A stretch of DNA of 64,000 bases from Gorsachius magnificus. Lineage: Eukaryota > Chordata > Aves > Pelecaniformes > Ardeidae. The notes beneath the pieces were generated by a model. That model had not been told where the DNA came from. It saw only the letters and a list, made by a program, of their open reading frames with translations, and did not search any database. Shown here one piece after another: positions 39,601 to 53,500 of this stretch (position 1 is its first letter; each line of letters begins with the position of its first letter). A program made the translations under genes and the position numbers. The stretch covers positions 60,774,599 to 60,838,598 of the forward strand of contig CM067084.1 in the NCBI GenBank assembly GCA_034008185.1. The letters are read 5' to 3'.

Positions 39601-42600
39601 TTAACAATGTGAAACTCTCATATAACTACCAAACATAAGCATTTAATTCCTCATCAACTCCATCTCCACATCATCACCAGGCCAAGACAATTCCAAATAT
39701 ATACCACTGAATCAACATCCCAACAAATGAACTTGATTTATCACTCCATGGAAATCAGTAACAATTATGGCAAAATGCTAATCTAATGGGTATGTATTGC
39801 TGATGGAAATTACGCTTACACTTTTTTACAGAGAAGATTTTTAAGGCCAAAGTTTGTTTTGCCAAGCTACGTCGTAGGATTTGGCTTTACAGAATTTGAA
39901 TACCTGGCCTTGTATATAGCAAAAGCCAATGGTTTATGAGGATGGGTCTATGAACTGGTGTTTTACATTTAGAAATTCCATTTTAGAATGCCAATTATAA
40001 AAAAATGTTTAATTCTATGCTACAATATAAGACCCTCCGTGATGTCACACTTGATTGCCTTATGTGGAATCCTTAGGGATAAAGAGCTCCAAAAGCACAG
40101 GAAATTCAAATATTTCTCTTTTAGAAAAGTTAATTGTGAGGGTGAAATTTATTGGTGTTATGAAAAAAAAAACCATAAATATAGAGAAAGAAAAAATAAA
40201 AGGTGAAAGACCAAAAATGAGTGAAAGTGCTACCATGAATTATTCCTTTGTTATTTCTGATTATTTTTACAAGCAGGCACTTCCAACCTCCAATAAAATA
40301 ATAACAGGCATTCACACTTGTCCTGTGGTGTTCAGCTGCCTGCCAGGTTAAACAAGAACAACACTGCTGAGGATTAAGTTAACTTTCCAGACAAAACTGG
40401 TTTTCAGTGTATATGGAAGTGGTGCTGTATTTGAAGGTTCATTACAACTCTTCCAGCGAAAAGGTGTATACTTCTATACTTCTTTCTTAAGCATATATTA
40501 GATGGAGTATTACACTGTAAAACGGAGGCTGATATATTTAGCATTAATAACAAAATTTGTATTATTCTCCCTATCAGAATATATCCCTTTGCCGGTTGGG
40601 GGAGGAATGCATAATTTTCAGTAGACTTCTTAAGCTATTGAATTGACATAATTCAGTTATGGACTTTCAGTGCAGTTAGAATTTATTCGTACTTCTTCAT
40701 CCACAACTTTGATTTATATATGGTAAACCAAACCATACCCTTTAATAACTTTTTGCAATCACTCAAATGCTATCTAGATTATTTAAACTGAAGTCTACAC
40801 ATATAGCATCATAATCACCATCATCATCATCGTATCTCTTTTAGTTTAATAACTTCTTCAAGAAAGACCTTTGAAGACATTTATAGAACATATAGAATGC
40901 CTATTGTAAGATTACCACAAGAGAGATGGGGGAAAAAAAATCCAACAGTTAGTAAACTAAACTAGCACAATTTGTCTTGAAATGTTTGTTTAATGTTACA
41001 GTGGTTTGGATCTTTTGCTTTTCTAATCCATGTCAATTTTTAATGACAACTTTATTAGTAGAATCATTAGCTTATGATCTTCATTTCTCAGTATCAAATG
41101 CCTTCATTACCCACAAGACACTTTTTTTTAATGTTCCTGGAATAATAGGCCCTGTTCTATGATTGAATATTTCTGAATCAAGGAAAATAGTGAGCTCATT
41201 GAATTTGACACTGAATGCAAGTATTAGCCTGGATAGGGAAGTAATAGGGATTTAAACATGGGTCTTTAAAATGTGATCTAAATGTGTAGGTGGGTATGTA
41301 AACTGACAAACTGTCCTGTTAGAATTTATATACTCTATGTGTCTGTAGAAAATAAACTAATGTATCCTTAGAATAGCTTCCTTTATAAAACTCTCTCCAG
41401 CTGTACACAGGTGTTCTTCATTCAGCTGTAAACAAAAGATCTTTATTGTTTCAACTATTTTGGCCATGTCTGTGACCATGCAGAGTAATAAAATGCATAT
41501 GTGATTTATAAACATTGAAAAAGGCTAAGAATTTTACAATTTAAATCTTATATTAAATTCTGTCATAATTCTATTTGCACATTTGGGAGGTGTATCATTA
41601 TTCATGATTCATGTTTGCTTGTTTGTTTTCTTAGAAGAAACCTGTCAGCTCAAAACCTGCATATTAACTAATGAATGTCATCTCACCCACTTAAGAAGAT
41701 GAAAATTAAACCTATGTAGCTATTTATTTAAAATAACTCCCCCACCCCCAAAACGCCCTCTGTCTTCACATGTGAATCAATTTTGGTGAAATTCTATCAG
41801 AAGATGTCAAAAGAGCTTGTTGAAACCTTTCCTTGAATGGCAAACAAAAATTACATGCAAAGAAAAATTAAAAAATGTAGAAAACAAGGAGAAAGAATTA
41901 AAAAAGTAATGGAAATAAGATAAAAAATATAGGTATTATTCTATAAGTATATTCCAAAATTATTTTCATTCATTCAGCTATTGTCAATTTTTTTAGCTTC
42001 ATTTTTCATACTTTAAAAGCAATTTATTTTGAGTTTCTAAAATAATTTCTGGAAAAAAACTAAGAACAAATTTCCTAAGAAAATAGGAAACCATGTTTTA
42101 AAAAGTTTTGTAAGTTTACTGAAATTTTTGTATTATATATTTTACAGAGGCACTTCATAAAAATAAGGAAAAATGTTATATTATTAGTATGCACATTTAT
42201 TTTTAAAACAACTCTTACATATTGAAAATATCTATGCCTCGCGTTCACAGCCAAAAAAAAAAGCCATTTCTAGTATGATAAACATAATCAACTGCAAGGT
42301 GCCTGATTTAAAAAAAAAAACCAATAATGGAAAAGAGAAAATCTTATCTGAGCAAAGGATAAAGTAGGAGAAGAAAAAAAGGAGTATCATTATTATCAGA
42401 GAAGAAGGGACAAACTAGGTGAAACTTCAATTGCATTTCAAACATAAAAAGTGTAGTGAAGGATAAAATGAATTAAAAATCATTTAATGAGCAGGAAGCA
42501 AGAACTGGTATGTTAAGATTTTTTTTCTTCAGGTTACAGAGGAAGGAAAAGCTGCGAGAAGATTAATGTAGACTCAACAAAGCATATTCTCAGTATATGT

Positions 42601-45233
42601 AAAGTAAAGAACTGATTTTATCTTTGTTGAACCCAGTGTGACATTTCAGTGACTCATGATTTCCTTGAAAACAAGATGTGCCTTAGTACCTCATTAAGCA
42701 TCATAGTTTGTGCCTTTTTATAAAATCTGTGTATCTACTACTATAGGACTAAACATCTTAGACTAGTATGGAAATGTACATAGTTACTGTAACAGGTAAA
42801 TCTGTGGGTTATATTCTTCAGACAGATATGGCAAGATTTTCAATCTGTCATTTGATGAAAAAAAATCAATTGCTTTTTAGACTAAGCAGTATTTTAGATG
42901 AGCTCACATTTTAATGTCATCCCCAGGGGAAAAAAAATATTCCTCATCCAACATTTACTTAATGCTTAAAATGCAAAATTATTTACAATGCAGGAAATAC
43001 TTGTCAATATAAAGCAGTTTTTTTGTTTTCACAACATTGCTATTAGTTTTCACTATCTTGCTTGCTTTTATGAACCTTGCATTATTTATTTAATATTTAT
43101 CAACCTTCATTAACATCTTTTTAATTTTCTAATCAAAGGTATGATTTAATTTATAGCACTTAGAGAATTTATTATGGGAATGTTTACTAAATTTGAGAAA
43201 TCAGATAAATCATCTCCTTGCAAATCCATGAAGTTTATAAAAGCAAGTAACAGGGCCCTAGCATTATGTATGTATTAAACTCTCAGCAAGCGAACAACCA
43301 CATAGAACCCACATAGATTTAAACATGTGATGCAATACCTAGAAATATAAGGATCTAAGAAAGCAGAAAATCTGCCTGAAAACCATTCTTCTTAAGAAGA
43401 AGGCAAGTGGGACCCATGCTATTGAAGTCAAGGCAATGGAAAACTTGTAAATGGCTTTCTAACAAGCCAAGCAGACCCAACACAAAGTGTCTGCTGACAC
43501 ATCTATATTGTATTGTTCTGATTGAAAGGGAAAAAAAGGCTTATTTTCCTTCTTATAAATGTAATTAATTAAGCTTTTTTTTTTCTTACATTATCCCAAC
43601 TCCCAATCAGGTAGCAAAATTAGTTCCCTCAGCTTTCAAAAAGACAAGAAAAAAATGTAATTTTTCTTGCCATCACTCGTTAGTGAGAAGGGCAGTGCTT
43701 GTCTCAGAGAGGTAAGTAGAGTGTAGTGAAAATAATGACACAGTAGAAGAAACACAAATTGCAATTCTGTTTTCCTGGACACAACTCATCTTACAGGCCT
43801 ATTCCTCTCTATATGGACCTAAATGGCTGCTTAGACTCAGTGAAGACCACATTATCTAAAGACAGCTGTCTGTATGCTCTCTCTTTACGAACTCTTAAGG
43901 AAAGATTCTGCATTTCTTCTTGATGCCAGCAGAAGTACTAATGAGCAATCAGATGCATATGCATCCTCAGCCATATAAAACTTAAAAGACTTAAAGATAT
44001 ATAAAAGCCTTATAATACTTTAAAGCATTGCATAAAACTTGAAAAAAACCCTTTTTATTAAAAAGCATATTAATGCTGCATTCAATAATACTAAATAAAA
44101 TACTAAATACTTTATTAAAACATTATATAATAATTGGGAGCATCATGAGAGTAGTTTGTCATCTGAAACAAATACCACTTCACACAGTTCCTTTATTTTC
44201 TGAAAATCCCACAACAGACTGAAAAATGATTACTTTGATTTTGGTGGTGTAGAGGATAGAAACTACACCTGACAGTATGATCTACATGCTCAACAAATGC
44301 TCAGACAGTAACAGACTTTGTCATGCAATTGGGAAAAAAATTCAGAATGTCAGAATTAATTACAAACATTTTTAACTTTCAGAATAACAGTGTGGTTTCT
44401 GTAGCTTCTGGAAAAGCAGCATAAGCCAATTGGTTTTACCTAACAGAAAGGATTATCTCGGTTCTAAAGGAGCCACACATCCAAAGTACTGCACAGTGCC
44501 ATTATTCAACAGCAGAACAAATCTTGATTTGAGGCAAGAGCTGTCAACATTCCTAACAACAGGGAATAATGTCACCAGTTGAAAGATGCACAACCGGGTG
44601 ATCTCTGCAGTTCGCAGTATGCTATTTCATAGTGCCGATTGCATGAAAAACTTCAAATGTCTTACAACAGGGATACCTGGATCTCCATTCTATGTAAAAC
44701 AAGACGTGTAGTACCTCATTTGAACTGAAGTAAGTATGGGCAAGGAGAAGGAGAAAGACTCTGCAATACAGTGAAGGAACACTCTAATTTTACAGAAAAT
44801 AGGTTCTACAGGGAACCTGACAAGTTTGCTGCAAATGCCTGTCAAGAAACTACCAAGAAGGTATTTCCATACATGCATGGCTAAAATTCTACTAGGTGAA
44901 TACAAATGAAATTACAAACTGGATCCATCTTAAATGTTGATACACGTGTTCTTCTTTCCGCACAATCTTGCTGTAGGTAAAGTTACGTCTTTATTCTAAA
45001 TCCATATGTGATATCTTATTTTTGCCTTTGGCCCTTTAGAAATGTCAAACGTAAGTAAAAGGCCCAATGAAGATCTTCCCCATACCTAGAGGATACATAA
45101 TCAGTTTGTGTTTCAGCTCAGTCACTCTAACTCTATTTGAAATAGCCCTCTCAAACCCTTCCCCACTGACTCACTTTCATAAAAGTGCTGTGAGCACATA
45201 CGCTGTAATTTGGTAATCCCATATTCTTGTTAG
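36601..45233. other. Gene-free AT-rich unique sequence
   Basis: No gene or known repeat is recognised. Simple features are a doubled AAGGCATAAG near 38857-38876, a CAT/ATC run at about 40810-40832, and long purine-rich, A-rich patches at about 41840-41940 and 42300-42480. Very AT-rich text lies at about 44030-44135. Confidence 0.5.
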
Positions 45234-45344
45234 GCTGCATCAGCAGCCCTGGCTGAAGTGCTCCAGTGATTTATTTAGTGCCCTAAAGTGCTCTCAAACT
45301 CTATGCCTTTATCTCTTCTCCTGTTCAACACTGACTTCTGAAAG
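45234..45344 (+). other. Candidate exon (possibly non-coding transcript) or chance frame
   Basis: An acceptor-like CCCATATTCTTGTTAG precedes 111 bases that end GAAAG followed by GTAAGT, which is a textbook donor. One frame, entered after one base, is open throughout. Its translation (beginning LHQQPWLKCSSDLFSALKC) is rich in Cys, Ser and Leu and not clearly protein-like. The perfect donor is the main support. A non-coding RNA exon or chance are both possible. Confidence 0.18.
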
Positions 45345-48300
45345 GTAAGTTTGAAAAGACATGAACAAAGGCAAAAGTGCACATAGCAGAGCTGCCACAG
45401 TGGAGGCACTCCTGCCAAAAGATGATACTTGCTGTATCATGCAAGATCCCTCTATATCCATGCAGAACAGAACAATAGATAGTGTTGTAAGTATTTGATA
45501 TACCTTTAATAAGACTAGCCATCCTAGAATACAGAGATAGAGTCAAACCAATGGCAAACCAATTGGTACCACATGTATTTCCTGCGCCATTAAAAATATA
45601 CGTATTAGAATCACAAAGCAGATTGAAGTATGTACAACATATCATATTCCCATAACAGCATTAGAGAAAGTAAATGTGTGTAAACAAAGGCCAATGAAAA
45701 AAACCAGAAAAAGTAAGCTTTTTATAATTAAATTTGGAAAGGCAATTAAGGCTTGATCAGAAGGAGAAATGCAAGTAGGCTGTTTCACAGAACTATGCAG
45801 AAGAACATATTTTCACACCAGCAGGCACGACTCTGTAGGAAGGATGGGGCAGGTGTTAGAGGAATTGGATGAGAAGCAAAGCAAATGAAGATAGATGAAT
45901 GTTTGAAAAGCTTTTAAAATGTTTGGAATTTGAATGGGAGTCAGTGGAAAAGTACAAGCATCAGGCTGCCATCACCATAGTGGTATTTAATGAATGTTAG
46001 TGGTAATTACTGGTGTTTGTGAAAAGCAGGAAGCGATGTTTAACAAAGGTTGGACTCAGAAATCAATTTCTTAAGATGGTATGATCCAGGAAAGAGGCAA
46101 AGAGTCCTAAGGATATATATGACAAATGGAACAACAGCTCTGGTGAAAATTTGGCTACAATGACAGAAGAAGTATGTGAAGAATAATTAAGTTCGGGGTC
46201 AGTCTAAATACTGATATTCTGGTACCATACAAGCAGAAATGTTGAATCAGAAAGGATGTGGGGCTGCTAGATCCTCTTGCCAAACAGAAACAATTTTTCC
46301 TTGTTATGTTTATTTGAAGGAGACTGAAACAATGCAAACATCTAAAGAAGGTTACCACAGAAGGATGTTAACTCCATCAAGTATTGTCTTGTGAGGGACT
46401 TAAGGATAAGAAGAGGGGAAAAAATGCAACATATATTCATTACTGTGGAATTAGAAGGATTTAAGCTTAATATGAATAAATATACAGGTGTCCAGTTCAG
46501 AAACATACAGAATGCAGTATTTATTATTAAGATATCTTTCTTTATTTTGAAAACAAGAACATTAACTTCCACAGTTATATATGTCATGATGAAGAGGAAA
46601 AAGATTAATTGTATCTTCCGTATTTAATTGCCTAATGAACTTACCCAGGTGTGAGATGAATAGTTTCTTATTTTAATGTGTTGTTTTCAAGGGGCCAGAA
46701 CTAGTCTAAATAGCAATGATTATGTTCTTAATAGTTAGATGTTTTGAACAAGAATAGCAACTGATGAATACCACATGAAATACCTCCTTTCACTAGTATA
46801 AATTTCATTTAGACTGTATTCATGAAAGTTTCAAACTTACAAGACAAAAAATGTCACTTTGAATGTTAATTTTAAGTATTTAAGGTGCAAAATAAAAATT
46901 TAATATTTTAGTTCCGTCATTTTCCATCAGTAAGAAAAGCCAACAACACTTCTCAAGCAGTCCAAGTGATAGCCTTTTTTATGTATTCTACCAATAATAT
47001 TCCACAGTGGATCCAGTAAACCCAGAAAATCTTTAGAAAACCTTGCAAAGCCTTCTATCTTGCTATTGCAGGTGAATGATCCTTCAGTTCTAGCAGGGAT
47101 TTCAGTAAAGCTATTGATTTTATGTGGAAGACGATCCAATACATGGTAGTATTGAAGGGTAGCAATACAAAATTTCAAAATAAGTAGAAGGACTGACAGG
47201 GAACCAGGTAACAGAGAACGATATTTATCTATAAAGTTAATTGCAATAGTTCAAACACATCTCACACCTCCAACTGGGTAAAAGAAAATGATGGTTAATA
47301 TACAATAAACCAACTGAAATTATACTGTGCTGCTTACAGCATTCACTGCTTAAAGCAATATAGAACTACCTCTTTCCCAGTACAGCAACAGAGATAAAAT
47401 ACCTTAGACTTCTCTAAGCATAATGGAGATGCATTGCAGCAGACTAGCACATCACAAGGACTCCTCATCCTCACTTTCATTTTGGCTTTGGCCAAATGAG
47501 CAGTCCTTTACACATCAGTTATGTGGAGACTTGTATAATTCTTGTTTGCGGAGGAGTGTTGGGCATCCCAGGAACACTAGGAAGACATACAGAAAAGTTC
47601 TCACAAAATAGTCTACTTTCTTTCAACCCATTCAGGTATTACTATTCTGCCCTACTATTTTAACTAGTAGTAGAAAGTCAATTACCAGAGGGAAAGAGTT
47701 TGGAACTCTGAAAATACTTAATTCCTGTATAAACCCACTCCGAATTTTCTCAGTGAAAATAACAGAGAACATAGGCCAAACAGCTTTCTTCAACAATTTA
47801 GATTAGATTATTAAATCCAAGGAAAGAATTCAGGGGTCCTAACTGGAATGCACTGACAGAATTTTGAGGTTTTACATGCTAATACAAGGAAAGATGAAAC
47901 TTTCAGTGAGATGGTCTCAACTTTTATTTCTGATAAACCCACTGAAATTCAGTAATCTAGAATCTTAACTCCTTGATGTATACAACTGAAAACTTTGTAC
48001 TTTAGTATCTTGGTGAAAGTCTTTTCATTACTCTACCAATAAAATTGACAAATAAAACCAGAATTTTTACCAATTTATATCATTGAGACTGTATGCAAAC
48101 ACAGGCTTCCTATCACACATCTTTTTTTTCTGCTGATTAATGAGAACATCGGATGATTGGGTAGACTGTGATGCAACAATGCTTTCCTTTGGGAATGGAA
48201 AACAGCAGAAAATGTGCACATAAATTCTTCCTCTGGTAGTTCAAAATTAAGTTATACAAGCTGCAAATAGTCCCCACAGCCTGTCAGAGATTCAGAAAAT

Positions 48301-48634
48301 TGTCTCCTCCACAGTCCTACTCTTTCACACTTGACCATTAAGCAATTTCCCACCCTCTGCACACCCACAAGGGATATTCTACTCTATGCCTTTAAAATAC
48401 TGAATGAGATTAATACAGCCACAAGACACATACATGCTATTCACTCTGTAGTAGTTATGTTTTTCTAGCTCTGACCAGAGGAAGGTGTAAGGACAGGAGG
48501 TATGAACGTTCTGGTCCCAACCAGCTATTGCTGTTAGAGACAGTTATGAGACACAAGAATTCCTCCCCTTTCCTCATCTCCTCACCCTTTTCTCTCTCAC
48601 TTCTGTGCTCATTTACCTTTTCTCATTCTCAAAT
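45345..48634. other. Gene-free stretch with one protein-like minus-strand open frame
   Basis: The minus-strand frame at 46927-47178 translates to text such as GLLDPLWNIIGRIHKKGYHL and ends at a TGA. It has no clear acceptor, donor or family. Another minus-strand frame of 106 codons (45325-45645) is Cys- and Tyr-rich. Both lengths are within chance expectation. Confidence 0.4.
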
Positions 48635-48740
48635 TAGTCCTGGCTGGGACTGGCAGTGCTTGGCTTCAGATGGCTATTCCTGTCTGCTGGCCACCCCACC
48701 ACTGCAGCTCGGAGAGCTGTGCAGTTCTGGCCCTGGGTAG
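48635..48740 (+). other. G+C-rich patch after a long pyrimidine tract
   Basis: About 105 bases beginning TCCTGGCTGGGACTGGCAGT are clearly richer in G and C than their surroundings. They follow a pyrimidine-rich tract (about 48563-48634) that ends CTCAAATTAG, like a splice acceptor. One frame is open to a TAG. It may be an exon of an unannotated transcript, a fragment of a repeat or a chance patch. The family is not recognised. Confidence 0.3.
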
Positions 48741-49698
48741 CCAAAATTTATAATGCAATGTTTTAAAGCCAACCATCCCTTAAACAGTTCCTCAGAGTTC
48801 TTCTGAAGCACTAGAATGGCAAATAGGAAATTCACTTTTTAAAAGGGTAATCTGGTACAACCATAAAAAAACCTACACACTCAAAACTCATGTCATGATT
48901 AAGTGAGAAATAAATGGCAAACCCAGGAGAGGTCAAAAGCACAGTTAGTGAGCGTCATCTCATGCAGCTGATGTCATGTTACTATCCACACAGGGATTTG
49001 GTGGATAAGGGAAGAAAAATCCAGGTGCGTATACTGAATATGAATATACACTGGCCTTTTCCTATGGATTTCAGAAGCCACACTACGCTGACTAGTCCAC
49101 AACAGCTGTGCATACTTCTCTCTCCAAAAATGGGTTAACTCTGCAAAGATCAGCATTAACTCCCACACACATTTCTGCTGGAAATCTATCAGGTTGCTAG
49201 GGTAGCATGCTGTGCATAAAGGCTGCTCCCTGGCTGTGTACCCTCCCTGCAGGCACACGAAGCCCTAATTATGAGGTATATATACAGAAGAGTTTCCGTG
49301 GGCTCAGAAGAAGCATCAACAAATACGCTACTTCCTTTGCTCCATGAGTTACAGACCCTTTGAAGCATTTTTCTGCTCCTTTGCTTATGCTTGTATCACT
49401 GTATGGGAGGCTGTTTCAAACTTCACATTTATCATTCTGACCAAAAATAATAGCTAATTTATTTCTTACTCTTTAATTTCATTTTAAAATTTAAAGTAAA
49501 CAAATCCTGAATGGCAAGCAATAAACTAAAAACTGAAAGGGGACGGTACTGTAATGTGACAGCGGGACTGCGCTTGCCCCATTTCCTTATCAATTTAGAT
49601 GTTAATGAGACTTTTTTTCTTTTGCAAAATCATTTAAAGACTATATAAGGAATCAGAAAACATATCTTAATTTTTTGTCACGTACTTGTATTATAAAA

Positions 49699-49724
49699 CT
49701 TTATTTATGTATTTATTTATTTAT
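49699..49724. repeat. (ATTT)n microsatellite
   Basis: The run is CTTTATTTATGTATTTATTTATTTATC, an ATTT array with one interruption. It lies directly before the G-run block. Confidence 0.9.
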
Positions 49725-49729
49725 CTGGA

Positions 49730-49751
49730 GGGGAGGGGGAGGGGGAGGGGG
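49730..49751 (+). other. Strong putative G-quadruplex motif
   Basis: The plus strand reads GGGG-A-GGGGG-A-GGGGG-A-GGGGG: four G runs of at least four bases with single-base loops. One-base loops and long G runs are the features linked with the most stable parallel quadruplexes. It stands alone in AT-rich DNA, directly after an ATTT repeat. It may simply be a (GGGGGA)n microsatellite, but its folding potential is high. Confidence 0.85.
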
Positions 49752-50561
49752 TGTTGTCTTTGTGGCCTGATGGGAAGTAGAGGGTAATTCCTTTTTTCCC
49801 TTCAAATTCCATTTAATTTTGTTCCTGCTGTACCTATTTTAAGACTTCTTTGCCTCCTACTTCCCTCCTAATTTCTTAAAGTCCAGCATTAAGCTATTAA
49901 GGGTGAGCACAGGGATGACTTAAGCATCCTTACAGGCTAACCAGTACATCTGCAGTTAATTGCAAAGAAAGGATAGCAGAGGAGCTGTCTACTGCTGGCT
50001 GCCAAGGGCTTCTATGCTATTTCCATAGCTTTCCCTGCTGCTCCAGAAGGAAAATCATGAGACTGAGATTCTTCTGTATTACTACACTAGCACATAAATC
50101 TAATTGCCAAATACTTCGAGAGTCTAAATATGACAACATGGACAATATTTTGCCTTTCTTAAATATTCAACTATTCAACCATGCAGCTTTCTAGAATATA
50201 AGAGCTGAGAAACAGAATACTACAATCCTGGCACTGAAAAAAAGTCATAGGTGAATTTCTTGAACAGCAGAGAGGTGCAGAAGAATTACCCTTTGATATA
50301 CAGTATAAATCCTTTCCAAATCCACACAGGTTAAAAATGCTAGTTGTCATATTTGTTTTATAGCTTAGCATCTTTGTTTTCTTTATGCTTTCTTTAAGAT
50401 GCCCTCAACATACATCCTCACAAGTATAGCTAAATTGGAATAAGAAGGTTGGAAAGATTTATAATGTTGCCAGAGCTGTCATATAGGCTATGAACAGGGA
50501 ATGTTTCATTGTAAGAACTATTAAAGTATTCTGCTTACCATTTCTTTTAAAATAGATCTCC

Positions 50562-50584
50562 TTTTTTTTAAAAAAAAAAAAAAA
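50562..50584. repeat. T8/A15 homopolymer block
   Basis: Eight T are followed directly by fifteen A, making a partly self-complementary low-complexity block. Confidence 0.9.
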
Positions 50585-53500
50585 GTAAACTACAAATATC
50601 AGTGCTTTTGAAATTAAAAAGGTAAATTATTCATAACAATTGGAACAGCTGCTTCATCTCTGTCTCGTGTGCGGAAATCACAAACATAACCTTGATAGAA
50701 TTAAGTTTGAAACATTTGCAGAATTTGTATCCATGAGTTTTCCTTTTCTCACATCTAGCTTATGTAGACCAAGCCCTCCTTAGTTCCTTTCTCCTGTTTT
50801 CCTATACTCATATCTAGATTCATAATGGAAGGGCTTAATCTCTTTATGCTTCATACATAACTGGAATATTTATGTGAAGGATTTAGTCTTTTATTTCAAA
50901 TCAGCTAAGTTTCTTTCAGCATTGTCTGCTTAACAGGTATTATTATTCTGTGCTGGATTCAACTTTGAGAATTGGAGCCTATTTACATAGAGACAAAAAT
51001 TTTCCCTTTTAGAGAACCATGTTCTGGGGTTTGTTCATTATTTGTATTTTTCCCCATCTATCTTCCTTTGGTATTACAGACAGCAGCCCAGTTTCAAGAT
51101 ATCAGCTGTCTCATCCATCTATCTGTTCCTCCATTGGAGTGTTCTCTGCATATACAGCAGCAAAAATCTGAAATAAAAACAATCCAAAACTGTCTCCAGT
51201 AGGGGAGCTTAGTGAATGAAGGAAAAAACTCTAGGGGGACAGACACAGGGAGAAACTAACTGCTGCTTTTTACATTTTCTTTCACATAAAACCAAACAGA
51301 AGCTAGTTTGCCCTGGGCATTTTTCTTTAAATATTGTGTAGAATACATATTCTTGTCCATTTATATTCATCAGACCTAAGTCTGGAAACTGCTATCATGC
51401 CGACAAAGAACCAGAGACAGAATCTAACTCCTGTGTTGCTCCTGTGTATGATAATGTGATCTCCATGACTGGAAATTTTCTTGATGTCCTTGTACGGAGT
51501 GAAGATGGTATCAATCTGTCTGAGTGAGATTAGCAATGTCCATTCAGTTTCCTGCCCAGACATGAGACAGGCGGACTAAAAGACTAGAAAGTACTACAGC
51601 CCTCAAAGAACAGTTGTCTGTTTTGAAATAATTCCTGGTTTTATATTAGGAGTTAACCAAATATGTTCTTCTGCTCCTCACATTTAGATATTAAACTGTT
51701 AAAAACCTTTACTCATCACAGCGTAAAACAGCGACAAAAACAGGGCGCATCATTAGAATGAAATACATTGCCTGCTTGCAGGAGGAATTCTGTTCTGCCA
51801 GATATCCACTAGGGTTCCAAAAGAGGCCTTTTTCATCATTTTGCGGACTTTATGTAAACTATTTTGCAAAACATCATTGGCTTTATGTTTTCTGCCCCTT
51901 CTGTTCACCAAGAAAGCAGGAACTTCCTAAAAATTTTAAGCATGTACCACTGCTAGACTTCAAAGCATTTTTTTGGACGACGTGACATTCACATTATCAG
52001 AGCTTTATTAGAAAACGTTACAAAGATAACACAGCTTTGAAAAGCAAGTTGGGATATTATATCCTCATCTAGTGTGAAGACTGCAGCTTGTCAATGACTG
52101 ACACAGTGACGGGAAGCCAGAATGGTAGCACAGAAGGAAGGATGTTTGCAGGAGCATATCTCATATTAATGAAGTTCACTGGATATGGGAGATTAAAAAA
52201 AACCTACTTTCCTACTGTGTTCTTACACTAACTCCTCTTAAATGTGACAGAAAGCTCAACTTTTCCAAACATGTCTCAGATTTTACATTAGTCTCTGCGT
52301 TCCTTGGGTTTGTCATCACTCTCCTATGGGCATTCTGACTGAAGTTTATGATTTGCTCTAAAGGGCTTTACATGTTTATTTACTGAAGTGGTATATAAAT
52401 GAACAGAACATCAAAGTGAATAACTGAATATTAAATAAATCAAAAGCACAGTTTCACAAACACTTAAAGTGGAAAACTACTGCATTTACAAAACTGTCAA
52501 ATTCATTATTCAATGTATTTACTTTCCTAATACTGATCTTGGACTCTGCCAAGGCAAGACTATCACTAGCCCAACATGGAAAGGTAGAACATTGCAAACT
52601 GCTTTGTTTTTCCTGCAAGACATTACAGTCAGGGGTAGGTTAAGCTACATAGGACTACGCCTTTCTTTTGCCACAAAGGCAGGTAGTGAGAGATGACAGA
52701 CCTGTACAAAGCTGTACAACAGGGAGCTTAAACACAGGGAGATTAAACTTTCACCAAAAATATTCCCAGGGAAGAATACTTCCCCATGGAGAAACAAAGA
52801 AAAAAACCTGTTACCCCAAGAACTTGCCACTGTATGTAAAAAACCCACAAGCTAAACCTAAAGCACTGGATATTTAAATGTGAATAAACTTTTTACCAAG
52901 TGAATGACTACATTTCATGGCAATAATTAAAATGATGACATAACATGCAATAAATTAGTTTATAGTTTATAGTTTCACGGTCCAAAAAGCCCAGCGAAGC
53001 AGGGATGAAGATAAAAAACTGGTTCAGAAATGTGGGGTGAAGAATGCAATAGACACAGAGAAAAGGGATGACTAATAAGAAAACAAAGTAAAAAAGAACA
53101 GAGGTTTTTAAAAAAAAGATAACAAAATTCCAAATTAAAATTCTGATTCCAGTGAGGACTTTTGGACATCATTTAATTGTTATTATTTATGTTTTCCTCA
53201 GTAGAACTACAGCACTGAGGCACTGTGGGGTTTGTATTAATAGAAAATGATAAATGCCACTGCAATCAGTAACACCGACTTTCTCTTTCAATCAGCTAGT
53301 GGTCTGGTGCTGATCAGATGATGAAATCAAGGAGAGTGAATTGGTAAACCATCTGGAGAAAGCATTTCTAATATGATTTAAAACAACAACAACAGAAACA
53401 GAGGAGCTTTCTCATTTTGTTTTAGTTCACTCCTATCTATAACAGTGTGATTTCATTTACGCCTATGAAAAGTGTATATAAAATCCTTATCTAATACTTT

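Noticed and set aside
45325..45645. 106-codon minus-strand open frame
   Set aside because: It is Cys/Tyr/Ser-rich, has no family resemblance and no supporting signals, and its length fits chance.
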